Positions 8,206-17,126 of a stretch of DNA of 21,994 nt are shown here, piece by piece. The notes beneath the pieces were generated by a model. That model saw nothing but the letters and a program-made list of their open reading frames with translations, did not search any database and was not told the origin of the DNA. This DNA comes from a virus. The position numbers and the translations under genes were made by a program. The stretch's first letter is position 1; each line of letters opens with the position of its first letter. The DNA lies in the IMG/VR virus record IMGVR_UViG_3300021964_000621, positions 1-21,994 of that record, one strand, 5' to 3'.

Positions 8206-9068
8206 TACTTATATGATATTTGTGCTGGTGTTACAATAAATTGACTCACTATATGTGTTGTTGATGAGTTGTCAAGAATGTGTCTCACTTTTAAATTCTT
8301 AGCTCGTAAAGGTGATTTCTTAAATGCTATGTTTCCATAGTTCATGTTAGTTTGGTTCACCTCTTTATCTATAGATAGGGACTTACAAGATGAATTAAAC
8401 AATGGTTGTTCATCATCTATCTGTAATGCCCAGAATGTATTATACTGATAAAAGTTATCACTTTTGGTGAATGTAATAGTTTTACTATCAGTGTTTAATA
8501 TAGGGTATTGCATGTATGCTGCCATATTGTTTTGAGGCTTAGCAACAAGTTCTAATACACCTGTAGACTGTTGACCGTTGTACAATACAGCTTTATTAAA
8601 CCATCTATCATCTACCTGTATCTTTCTGTTACTATCAAATGATCCTGTCACTTCAGGTAGATACTTATACACCTTACTATAGTCTTTTACATTCTGTAAT
8701 ATCTCATCTTGATATTTGTACGAGAATGGGTATTCGATTATATAAGGCTCTATGTTTCCATAGAAGTAGTTGTATATCTGTGTGTTTCTCAAATGCGTCC
8801 AGAGGCATCCTGTAGTGTCCTGAGAGTAACTCAGATTCTGATATTCATCTATAGTAATATCTGCAAGCTGTACAGTTTTTTCAAGAACACAATTTCCTGT
8901 AGACTTAATTACAATACTTGTTTCACTTTCATCAACATTAGTAGTAATACCATTAATCAACTGTTGCATAGACACACCTTCTCTCAACACCTTTTTAGAT
9001 GTAGTGAGAATATCAAAAGGTCCTGCATTAGGACTAGAGAATGTTAATCTTATTGCTATTGTTTCCAT
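8205..9068 (-). CDS. Virion-associated protein with N-terminal beta module (287 aa)
   Basis: I do not recognise a named family. Residues 1-66 align by eye with the small module proteins at 19284-21130: an opening beta strand (IAIRLTFS), then GPFDI, a central SMQQLINGI (position of SL..GY in the others), then TSIVIKSTGNC (position of TTVRIQNTGVC). Residues 90-287 are aromatic- and Asn-rich with beta-like alternation (NYFYGNIEPY, FTKSDNFYQYNTFWALQID), as in phage fibre or baseplate-like proteins. It sits between the muzzle-like gene (1-nt gap, stop at 9070) and the 1246-aa gene (TAATG overlap), so it is probably translated with both and structural. Inference: a tail decoration anchored by the same module used in the fibre cassette. 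Confidence 0.65.
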   Translation of the reverse strand: METIAIRLTFSSPNAGPFDILTTSKKVLREGVSMQQLINGITTNVDESETSIVIKSTGNCVLEKTVQLADITIDEYQNLSYSQDTTGCLWTHLRNTQIYNYFYGNIEPYIIEYPFSYKYQDEILQNVKDYSKVYKYLPEVTGSFDSNRKIQVDDRWFNKAVLYNGQQSTGVLELVAKPQNNMAAYMQYPILNTDSKTITFTKSDNFYQYNTFWALQIDDEQPLFNSSCKSLSIDKEVNQTNMNYGNIAFKKSPLRAKNLKVRHILDNSSTTHIVSQFIVTPAQISYK

Positions 9069-9069
9069 A

Positions 9070-12000
9070 TTATGGTGATATTGCTGTTGTAGTGGTAGTG
9101 GTTGTTGTATAATCTGGACATGGTCCTATCAATTTTGCTCCTGGTATTGCTACACTTGCACATACATTCTTCGTCTGTCCAGAACCTACACTGAATATTT
9201 CTTGCTGTCCAAAACAATCTGTATAATAAATTGCTGTTGGTCCACTCACTTCATACTCATTACAAGTTGGTGATAATGTAGTGGTAGTGGTTGTAGTTGA
9301 TGAACTAGTTGTTGTTGTTGTGGTATTTTCAATTGCACAATTTACATAAGATGATAATTGACTTACTGTTGTGTATAGTGGGAAGGTCTGTGAGCCTACA
9401 TTAGGAGGAATGACAGTAGAGTCAAAAATCTTACTAATACCAGTTGGATATACAATATAAACCTCTACATTACCTGAACCATCAACTTTAGTTAATTTTA
9501 TACCACATTCACATTCAGTAATTATATTTGCATCAACTGTACCAATATTTATGTCTAGTTCTACAGATCCATTACTATAATTAAATTGTGTAACATAGTA
9601 ATTGAAAGAAACACTGTCTTGAGAAACCAAAAGTAATTTGTTTGTAGTGGTATATAATAAATTACTTATAACTGTTCTATTTGCTTGTATTGCAAACTGT
9701 GAAGTTTTTACAGCAGTAGCTGTTGTAACATCTATTTCTACAATTTCTTGTGGCGAAGTGGAGACATCTACACCTAACAACAGTGTATTACTTATTGCAA
9801 TGTTACCTGCAACATTTGGAGTTTCTCCGTACGTAATATCTCTATTAAATGTTGCTTCAAATGGAGAAAGTGTAATATCCCACTCTTTTATATCTCCATC
9901 AATTATCCATAGTTTATTTGATGTGAAAGCAACTCCTGCTGTTGCAGATCCTACAAATCCAGGTACATTAAGTATAGAAGTTTGACTTTCAGGAATTGAG
10001 TTATTACCTACATATCCAGAGTATACATTATCTGTTGTTAGTGCTATAATGCCGCAGCACTCTTCAACACTAGGAACTTGAGTTGTAGTTGTACTAGTTG
10101 TAAAACAGAAGCCACAATCTTCAATTTGTCCTATAACTCCGGTTGAAATATTGTAAACGTTATTAGTGTCATTTAATATACCATACCATCCATCAGGAAC
10201 AATAGGACAAGGTCCACTCTGTCCAGAAACATACAACTTAGTACCAATTTGTAAATCTGGTCCTTCGTAATATAGATTAATATTTATAGGAAGTACAGAA
10301 GGTGTAGTAGCTCCAATATATCCATTTTTCAGAACTGCTATACCATTACAAGAACTATATTCAGAATCTGTAGTTGTTACTGCTGAATCCCCTATTATTT
10401 GATATCCTTCTACTAGTGTGACAAAATTTAAATTAGTTGAAGGAACATAGCATGTTGTTGTTGTTGTGACTGGAGGAACTGTAATCACTCCTGTTCCAGC
10501 TAGAGAACAATCTGTTGGTATAAAGAATCCACCTTCTAATACATCATCTATAGTAGTAGTGGTGGTAGTAGTTGGTGGGAACAAAGGAGTTCTTGCTGTT
10601 GTGGTTGTAGTGGTTGTTAACGAAACTGGTAATAGTTTTCCAGCAACAACATCAAAACTATCAACATTTGTACAACATCCATTTATTCCTGAATAGAAGA
10701 AGTTGTTCTCTCCTATATAGAAATTAGGAATATATGTGTGGAATGATATCCAACTCTTTGTATTAAAGTCAAAAGAAATAGTCCAAGACTTATTACAGAA
10801 GTATTCTTCATCAGTGAGGTAGATGATATCTTTTGGTGGTTCAACTATTCTAGTAGTAGTAGTTGTAGTTGTTGGAGAGAAGTCAGAACAAATACCTGTT
10901 GAGTCTAACTCTCTATTAGAATCTATTATCTCTATAGCACAAATTGTAGCTGAACAACCTCTTTTAGTACACTCTTGAAAGTAAGATTGTTGGTTTCCAT
11001 CACAATCAATATATGTTATTGAAATGATGTCACCAGGAGCTGATAGAAAAGGTAAAGTTCTATATTGTTTACAACCAGAAGTGTTTGTAGGACTTGGTAA
11101 GGGATCTGTAGGTCTTGGTAATACTCCAGGTTCTGGAGGAGTTGGTGTAGGTATTTCCTGCACTCTTTTATAAATAAAGAAATCTCCTGTTTCCTCATCA
11201 TATTGTATATCATCTCTTAAAGGAATATAATCAAGCTTTGTGATTATAACTCTTTCAAATTTACTATCATATACACCATGTAATCCAATACCATTAAAAT
11301 GGTTGTCTGTTGGCACATTAGGGAAATATTGCAATATCTCGAATGGTAGGTGGTCAGACATAAATCTATTTACACCAGAACCAAATGCTGTAAGATCTAA
11401 AACTTGTGTTCCTGAAACTAAAAATACTTGTCCCCTTTTAGCATCAACTGTTATTTGACCTTGAGGTATTTTTAATAAGAACTTATTCTGAGACCCTACA
11501 TATCCTAAATCTGTTTCAGCAAAGTCTATTGGTGGTGAACTATCAAATAGTCTTGGATTACCAATATAAGCTGCTTGTGGATTACTAGTATCAATTGTTA
11601 ATAGGTTGTTATACAACAATGACTTGTTTTCAAAACGTGCAAGTATTGCTTTGTTCTGAATACCATCTAATGATGTAAGGTTTCCATAATTCTGTGGGAA
11701 GTCATGGAATGATAATGCTCTGTAAACCAACCAGTTGTTCACTCTAGAATCAGCACTTGTTATAGCTGCATCAGAATAAATAGCTCTGAATGGGAACACT
11801 GTGTAACATAAATCATCTTTCCAATCAGGCGGAAGATGTGAGAATACATTCTCTTTATTTTGTTTAGAATAAGTTACGTTATAGTAATATGTATTATCCT
11901 GAGCAATAGGTACATTTGTTTCTTGTAACCAATCATCAGGAATGCCAGAGTTTACGTGAGGCCAGAAGTCTCCTTCTTTATTATTAAATGCTTGACGTGA

Positions 12001-15000
12001 GTCTGTGTTATATGTACTTTCGCAATAGAAGTTTGGAATACCATATGCAAACAAATAGAAATATCCATCATAGAAAGTTCTATATGCTCCCCCTCCTACA
12101 GGTACAGTTGCTGGATCATTAGGACAATCAAAATTGTGAGCCTTATATGAAATAAGATTACGCATTGGAACAGTTGTTCCAGGAGGTGTATAGTCTTCTA
12201 ATATAGATCTTGCAGAATGCCAGTATGCTGGGTATCCAACATTACCAATCTCATCATAGAATACATCACTGTCATCTGGAGCTCCCACTCTATTATCTAT
12301 AAAGAATGGTAACTTTGTCTTGAATGCAAATCTAGAAATGAATGTATCACCCCCAAATACAGTTGATGTACCAGTTCTTCCAATTAATGCTTGATATCCT
12401 GTATCAATTGTTTGATATGAATATATCTGCCCATATTGGTTAGGGAAGATGTTTTTCATAGAAGCATAGTATGACACTACTGTTAAGTCTTGTTCTTTTT
12501 CAGGAGTAGGACATGCACCTTTATTACCTATTGTAAATCTAGATTCATCTTCAATATATGGAGTGGCTCCGTTTAACAAGCTAGGAGTTTGACTTGGAAA
12601 AAGAACAGAATCAATTGATTGACCATTATATTCTCTCTCTTGAGAAGTTCTAATAAATACAGATGTTTCTCTGTTCCAGTTGTTTATAGAAAGTTCATCT
12701 CCTCCAAGAGACTGTACACCAGGTATTAGATATCTTGTAAGATCAATATCTCTCTGCTTAATACCAAGACCATTATCAATAGGATATGAGTAATCATAGT
12801 TAGCTCTAGAGTTGAAAGACATTGCATAATTCTTTCTTGTAATACCATTTACATATATGGTTAGATATGCTTGATATGCTGTGAACATTGCACCAGCATT
12901 AAATCCTGCAACATCAGCAAGTTTTTTTGAACTATCTAATGCATCTAGTTGAGCCTCCTTAGAAAGAAGTTTGTAATTAGCATTATCTTTAACTTGTATC
13001 CAATGAGCCTTACCACCACCAAACATTACACTCTCAAGCTTTAAGACACTTCCTAAAAACGGTTGTCCAAAAGATGTTTCTGGTGAGTTGAATATCTGTC
13101 TATCGGTTATTCTTTCTTCAGGATCTATTTCTTCTATAGGTGTTTGTGGTTTTTCTTCATTACAACCTAATGTAGATCTTCTACTACTAAATCTACTTCC
13201 AGTTCCATATATATAACCTGCTTGAGGTATGCCTGAAATACTAGCAACCTCTCCTCGAGCTTCATCAGCTGGATCTTTAAATCTAATTTCAGGAGTACAA
13301 AAATCTCCATCAAAAGGCCATGGTGCCGATACACAATCACTTGAATAAGGTGCTGGAGCACCCATCTCAACAATAACAGTTCCTCTACCATCAGCACCAA
13401 ACGGATCATCACTAAGCCAGGTTTCTCTATATTGTGTGGTTCCAGTAAATAATTCTCCTGGATATTGAAAAGGATCATACCAGTTTAATCTATAACCAAA
13501 AGGAAGATCAATCCAAGTATCTCCATGATCCGCTTGGTACACATCATAGTTACCAGGACCTATTGTCATTTTACCTAACAGGGGGACAGGTCTTGTCAAT
13601 GAACAAATTTCAATTGTTTCATCTAGTTGTATAGTTTGTTGTGTCAACTTACCATTCAATGCGCTTGTATATTGAAATACACCTTCTCCTTCATTTACTG
13701 TTATTTCAAGATCTAATATAACTCCTAAAATAGAAGGATCATTTTCTGTAGACGGTAAATATATTAGCCAAGGTTCTGAGTCAGCACTCCATGCATTATT
13801 GTTTGCTAATACATATGGGTCTGAAGACAGGTCATTATATGGATAGTTAGGGTAGTAGTAATCTTCCTCATCTCTAGTATACTTGTTTACGTTTCTAAGT
13901 ATACCTTTTGCAATAACAGACTTGTTAGTTCCTCTATCTGCTCTTATAATCTTGTAAGTTACAATATCATCTTTCTGATCTTGTGTTAAGTTAGAGGTTG
14001 CTATTAGTGCAGATATCTGTGAGTTGTCCACTCTAACACCAATAGGAAATACAGCATCGTTCTGCATTGCAGGAATAATCTTACCACTATCATAAACAAT
14101 TTCACCATTCTCTATAATAGGACTCACTAATACATCAGGAAACTTGTGATGTCTAATTGGTTGTCCAGCTAAATCTCCCCATACATCTTCTTCACAAGGA
14201 TATTCTTCTGTTGATTCCCAATATGCAAACTCACCATATTCCCATGGTCCTTTATAATTTGGATCACTAGATTGACCAGGAGAACCTCCTGTTACAGAAG
14301 CTGTATTATAAATCTTCCAATAAGGTTTGTATCCTGTTGTTCCTGTAAAGTAATCAGGATCTCCAATAAAATCACTGTTAGTATCAGGAACATCAGGGAA
14401 AGCTTCATTACTTCCTCTTTCTCTTCCTGGAATATGAAAACCGTCTGTCTGTTTACCATTCTTTAACAAGAACACTATTTCAAATGCATACACCTCATCA
14501 CGCATGTACCCACGTAGGTTTGCAGCATTTATCTCATCTGCATAGTTTTCATCTGCAGGAATTCTATGTGTTTCCCAACCAAGTGTTATTTGGTTTGCTA
14601 TAGACTGATAGTTAATTCTATCAATAGATGTAAGATTATCCCATACAAGAACATCTTGTACAGCTGTAACATCTTGAGCTATGTCATAATATGGAAACTT
14701 CTCAAAGATGTCTGATATAGAAAGTCTTATAGCTGTTTCATCTCCTCCTGTATAAGTTACTTCTTTTGTAGCATCTTCAATATTATACGTACCAACAAGT
14801 TCCACTGAAGAAGTATTGTTGATTGTTTTTATTACAGCTAAGTTGAAATATTCAAATTGTCCTGTTAAATCTAAATTAGAAACACCTACAACAATAGACT
14901 TACCCACCTCATAATTGAAGTTTACAGTTGTTTTAAACTCGTCAGCAATAGGAATTGGGTTTGTTACAGAATAATATGATGTAAGCTCATTACCACTTGC

Positions 15001-15663
15001 ATCTGCATACTGAATTGCAAACTGATATGTACCTGCTGTTAGGTTACCTATGTTTCTGATCTGAGTGATCATTAATTGAGGTATAGAGAAATCAGGTTGT
15101 AATTTTAGTTGGTTACAATCTAATTCATCACCATACACAGGATCACAGCTAGGTGTTCCTGCTACAAGTTTATAAGGAACGTCCTCTATATCTAAATATC
15201 GTCTAGGATTAACTCCATCTGTCCAATAGAGTTCTGTTGTACAATTAGTTATTCTATGTACAACTTTAGGAATGGGATTCTTTACATCAAAATTTAAACA
15301 GGGAGCATTTACAAGCGTTCTATACTGACAATCATTATTGTCCATATATCCTATCTCACTACCTCCTGTACCAGGATTAGCTAAGAAGAATATATTCTTA
15401 CGCTTTTCAGGAATAAAATGTGAACCAATAAGTTTATATCCATCAGGAAAGTCTAGACATAATTCATTACCTGGTTCGTTCTGATAGTTTACAGAATTAG
15501 AATCAAAGTTCTCTACAGCAGCATTTAGAGCATACGTAAGTCTTCCAGGTCCCACTTGAGATATAGAACTGTCTAAGTTTAGCCCTGCTTGTGCAGTGGC
15601 TATCTCCAAACGTATATTACCCTTAGGCTTATTAGAGTCTTTTTTGTTTTCCTGTTTAGCCAT
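9070..15663 (-). CDS. crAss-like muzzle/tail stabilization protein with fused adhesin-like C-terminal modules (2197 aa)
   Basis: The N-terminus (AGLNLDSSISQVGPGRLTYA, then IGSHFIPEKRKNIFFLAN and TTELYWTDGVNPRRYLDIED within the first 200 residues) matches my recollection of the crAss-like stabilization protein, the muzzle in the solved virion, which closes the tail end. Core motifs also occur late: VIITKLDYIPL near 1468 and KSWTISFDF...SFHTYIPNFYI at 1625-1650. Between these lies an insertion (about 1503-1610) holding a Cys-rich module (CKQYRTL...YIDCDGNQQ) and a Thr7 linker. After the core come Thr tracts near 1598, 1683, 1698, 1731 and 2114, a module with DCSLAG...PPVTTTTT, a propeller-like stretch (about 1870-2105, SNKLWIIDGDIKEWDI) and a second Cys-rich module (CNEYEVSG...YTDCFGQQ, from about 2134). 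The ATG is 5 nt after the previous stop. Family call fairly secure; module roles inferred. Confidence 0.75.
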   Translation of the reverse strand: MAKQENKKDSNKPKGNIRLEIATAQAGLNLDSSISQVGPGRLTYALNAAVENFDSNSVNYQNEPGNELCLDFPDGYKLIGSHFIPEKRKNIFFLANPGTGGSEIGYMDNNDCQYRTLVNAPCLNFDVKNPIPKVVHRITNCTTELYWTDGVNPRRYLDIEDVPYKLVAGTPSCDPVYGDELDCNQLKLQPDFSIPQLMITQIRNIGNLTAGTYQFAIQYADASGNELTSYYSVTNPIPIADEFKTTVNFNYEVGKSIVVGVSNLDLTGQFEYFNLAVIKTINNTSSVELVGTYNIEDATKEVTYTGGDETAIRLSISDIFEKFPYYDIAQDVTAVQDVLVWDNLTSIDRINYQSIANQITLGWETHRIPADENYADEINAANLRGYMRDEVYAFEIVFLLKNGKQTDGFHIPGRERGSNEAFPDVPDTNSDFIGDPDYFTGTTGYKPYWKIYNTASVTGGSPGQSSDPNYKGPWEYGEFAYWESTEEYPCEEDVWGDLAGQPIRHHKFPDVLVSPIIENGEIVYDSGKIIPAMQNDAVFPIGVRVDNSQISALIATSNLTQDQKDDIVTYKIIRADRGTNKSVIAKGILRNVNKYTRDEEDYYYPNYPYNDLSSDPYVLANNNAWSADSEPWLIYLPSTENDPSILGVILDLEITVNEGEGVFQYTSALNGKLTQQTIQLDETIEICSLTRPVPLLGKMTIGPGNYDVYQADHGDTWIDLPFGYRLNWYDPFQYPGELFTGTTQYRETWLSDDPFGADGRGTVIVEMGAPAPYSSDCVSAPWPFDGDFCTPEIRFKDPADEARGEVASISGIPQAGYIYGTGSRFSSRRSTLGCNEEKPQTPIEEIDPEERITDRQIFNSPETSFGQPFLGSVLKLESVMFGGGKAHWIQVKDNANYKLLSKEAQLDALDSSKKLADVAGFNAGAMFTAYQAYLTIYVNGITRKNYAMSFNSRANYDYSYPIDNGLGIKQRDIDLTRYLIPGVQSLGGDELSINNWNRETSVFIRTSQEREYNGQSIDSVLFPSQTPSLLNGATPYIEDESRFTIGNKGACPTPEKEQDLTVVSYYASMKNIFPNQYGQIYSYQTIDTGYQALIGRTGTSTVFGGDTFISRFAFKTKLPFFIDNRVGAPDDSDVFYDEIGNVGYPAYWHSARSILEDYTPPGTTVPMRNLISYKAHNFDCPNDPATVPVGGGAYRTFYDGYFYLFAYGIPNFYCESTYNTDSRQAFNNKEGDFWPHVNSGIPDDWLQETNVPIAQDNTYYYNVTYSKQNKENVFSHLPPDWKDDLCYTVFPFRAIYSDAAITSADSRVNNWLVYRALSFHDFPQNYGNLTSLDGIQNKAILARFENKSLLYNNLLTIDTSNPQAAYIGNPRLFDSSPPIDFAETDLGYVGSQNKFLLKIPQGQITVDAKRGQVFLVSGTQVLDLTAFGSGVNRFMSDHLPFEILQYFPNVPTDNHFNGIGLHGVYDSKFERVIITKLDYIPLRDDIQYDEETGDFFIYKRVQEIPTPTPPEPGVLPRPTDPLPSPTNTSGCKQYRTLPFLSAPGDIISITYIDCDGNQQSYFQECTKRGCSATICAIEIIDSNRELDSTGICSDFSPTTTTTTTRIVEPPKDIIYLTDEEYFCNKSWTISFDFNTKSWISFHTYIPNFYIGENNFFYSGINGCCTNVDSFDVVAGKLLPVSLTTTTTTTARTPLFPPTTTTTTTIDDVLEGGFFIPTDCSLAGTGVITVPPVTTTTTCYVPSTNLNFVTLVEGYQIIGDSAVTTTDSEYSSCNGIAVLKNGYIGATTPSVLPININLYYEGPDLQIGTKLYVSGQSGPCPIVPDGWYGILNDTNNVYNISTGVIGQIEDCGFCFTTSTTTTQVPSVEECCGIIALTTDNVYSGYVGNNSIPESQTSILNVPGFVGSATAGVAFTSNKLWIIDGDIKEWDITLSPFEATFNRDITYGETPNVAGNIAISNTLLLGVDVSTSPQEIVEIDVTTATAVKTSQFAIQANRTVISNLLYTTTNKLLLVSQDSVSFNYYVTQFNYSNGSVELDINIGTVDANIITECECGIKLTKVDGSGNVEVYIVYPTGISKIFDSTVIPPNVGSQTFPLYTTVSQLSSYVNCAIENTTTTTTSSSTTTTTTTLSPTCNEYEVSGPTAIYYTDCFGQQEIFSVGSGQTKNVCASVAIPGAKLIGPCPDYTTTTTTTTAISP
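9277..9324 (-). repeat. Thr/Ser linker-coding triplet tract (16 codons)
   Basis: Encodes six Thr, three Ser and seven Thr near residues 2114-2129 of the muzzle-like protein. Thr is written with ACT, ACA and ACC mixed rather than one repeated codon, so the protein sequence rather than simple slippage appears to be maintained. It joins the propeller-like region to the last Cys-rich module. Confidence 0.8.
10552..10617 (-). repeat. Paired Thr7 linker-coding tracts
   Basis: Two runs of seven Thr codons (10597-10617 and 10552-10572) flank the short segment ARTPLFPP in the muzzle-like protein. Similar Thr7 runs lie at 10852-10872 and near 9090-9110. They mark boundaries between modules and are potential sites of homologous recombination between module-bearing genes. 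Confidence 0.75.
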
Positions 15664-15668
15664 GTGTA

Positions 15669-16610
15669 TTAATTGTTACGTCTTCTACCGTATCTATTTG
15701 TACGATTAGGAAGCTCATACATATTAAATCTATTGAGGTCTTTCTTTATTCTACGTTGTTTCTCCCAAGGTGTTTGTTTTTTAACCTCAATCTCTGCCTC
15801 TATATATTTTTCATTATATTCCTGCTTGTAGTATGCTAACTTCTGTTGAAGCTGATTAAAAGTTTCATCATTTGTTTGATTAGTTAATGTTTCAAACACC
15901 TTAAATTTAAGAAATGCTTCTACATATTCAGATATACGATAGTTGTCAGGAACTAATTGGTTTCCTACATCATCATATTCTGTAGCATAGAATAACAAAT
16001 GTACGACACCACTTCTAAAATTAGTTACAAACTTATTGTCTCTAATATCAAAAGAATCGTAAGATGCTGAACCTGGTGTAAACTCACGTACAGGAGGAGC
16101 ATAATTATTCCAATCGTTTCTATAAGAAACATCACAGTTTTTTCTTGCAGATATGTTTCCTGGCTTAAGTAGGTATTCATATCTATATGATCTAGCTATC
16201 TCGTTGTTTGTTTTGTATACAGCTTGAACTAACTCAGGCATACATGTACCCTCACAATTTGGATCTTGACAACCAGTATTATTACAAGGTGTACCACCTA
16301 TTGTAAGAGGACTGATTTGAATAGTTGTTGCATTAGCTGCTTGTGAATAAAATGATGTAGCAGATGGGTATGGGTTACCTGGTAATTCAGCACACATCCA
16401 AGCTTCTCTCACAGCATGAAAGTTATCTGGAAGTCTTGCTTCAAAATCCTCAATAAACAATACTTGCTCACTAATAACATAAGTAGTTCTACCCAACTTT
16501 CTAAGACACTTGTCTAGATAAGTGGGAAAGAGCAAATCATCTACAGCACCTGTATCAAAGTAACTTTTAAGTTCTTCTTTTACAGTGGCATAGATGGGCT
16601 CTGGGGAAAT
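15669..16610 (-). CDS. Tail ring-type structural protein lacking an AUG start (about 313 aa if started at ATT)
   Basis: The sequence TVKEELKSYFDTGAVDDLLF, KCLRKLGRTTYVISEQ, VLFIEDFEARLPDNFHAVRE resembles crAss-like tail ring/tubular proteins: a helical N-terminus followed by a conserved FEARLP-like segment. A Cys-rich loop (CNNTGCQDPNCEGTC, near 105-125 of this model) follows, and the basic C-terminus ends NRYGRRRNN. The open frame extends upstream without a stop to the TAA of the preceding gene (16641-16643), which is in the same frame, and contains no ATG or GTG. The first conventional alternative, TTG at 16535, would delete the conserved-looking N-terminal helix. ATT at 16610 gives ISPEPIYATVKEELKSYF, so I use it provisionally. 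Other options are a frameshift from an overlapping ATG or an assembly indel in the T/C run near 16605. Coding certain; start uncertain. Confidence 0.7.
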   Translation of the reverse strand: MSPEPIYATVKEELKSYFDTGAVDDLLFPTYLDKCLRKLGRTTYVISEQVLFIEDFEARLPDNFHAVREAWMCAELPGNPYPSATSFYSQAANATTIQISPLTIGGTPCNNTGCQDPNCEGTCMPELVQAVYKTNNEIARSYRYEYLLKPGNISARKNCDVSYRNDWNNYAPPVREFTPGSASYDSFDIRDNKFVTNFRSGVVHLLFYATEYDDVGNQLVPDNYRISEYVEAFLKFKVFETLTNQTNDETFNQLQQKLAYYKQEYNEKYIEAEIEVKKQTPWEKQRRIKKDLNRFNMYELPNRTNRYGRRRNN

Positions 16611-16640
16611 AAAATTGTATTTATAGTAGTATGAAATAAA

Positions 16641-17120
16641 TTATTTTTTCCATTCATGATACATGTGTTGGTATTTGTTATCGGTTTTGATATAGTGTGA
16701 TAGTAATCTTGAGGTGAGTCTAGATGGCTTGAAGTACCATAAATCAGAATTTCTGAATCTAGCACTGTCTTTAAACCACATCCATCCAAAGAAGTAACCT
16801 TCTGTGTGATAGTTGAAGTTGTAGATCACCTTTCCTTTTTCTTTAGTTTTCTGCCAGTCAATAGGTAAGTTTACAAACTCCTTACCATCTACACCTTTTA
16901 TTCTTCTTCTCTTCTTTTTGTTTATAGAGAATTCTCCAATACTTCCAACAAGTTTTTCTTTTTCACCTGTCTCTAGTATGTAGTGTTTAAATGCATCATT
17001 ATAATTGTACAATATATTTCTCCACTCGTCAAAAGACAGATTTACCAATGGGTATTTCTTGCAGAAATCATTGTAGTTATCTTTACTTGCACTTCTCCAA
17101 TCAACAGAGACTCTAGCCAT
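16641..17120 (-). CDS. Small basic conserved phage protein of the tail operon (159 aa)
   Basis: Starts MARVSVDWRSASKDNYNDFC at an ATG 6 nt after the previous stop. It has an aromatic-rich N-terminal half, a strongly basic patch (INKKKRRRIKGVDGKEFV, about 75-92), then PIDWQKTKEKGK, NYHTEGYFFGWMWFKDSARF and LWYFKPSRLTSRLLSHYI. This Trp/Phe-rich ending looks like a family found between ring protein genes in crAss-like phages, but I cannot name it. Its location between two ring-type genes implies a tail or connector component or an assembly factor. The stop TAA is in frame with the following gene, which lacks an AUG (see findings). Confidence 0.65.
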   Translation of the reverse strand: MARVSVDWRSASKDNYNDFCKKYPLVNLSFDEWRNILYNYNDAFKHYILETGEKEKLVGSIGEFSINKKKRRRIKGVDGKEFVNLPIDWQKTKEKGKVIYNFNYHTEGYFFGWMWFKDSARFRNSDLWYFKPSRLTSRLLSHYIKTDNKYQHMYHEWKK

Positions 17121-17126
17121 TTACTA

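Noticed and set aside
10466-10696. Plus-strand frames rich in poly-Val, also at 20001-20297 and 20577-20936
   Set aside because: They are the antisense of Thr-coding ACN tracts (GTN on the plus strand) within well-supported minus-strand genes.
9081-10875. GTN-rich repeat tracts as CRISPR repeats or microsatellites
   Set aside because: There is no constant repeat with unique spacers of fixed length; codons are mixed and the tracts lie in frame inside long genes.
16580-16789. Minus-strand frame overlapping the end of the 159-aa gene and the start of the ring gene
   Set aside because: Most of it is an out-of-frame shadow. Only its internal ATG (MNGKNNLF) is of interest, as one possible source of the missing ring-gene start.
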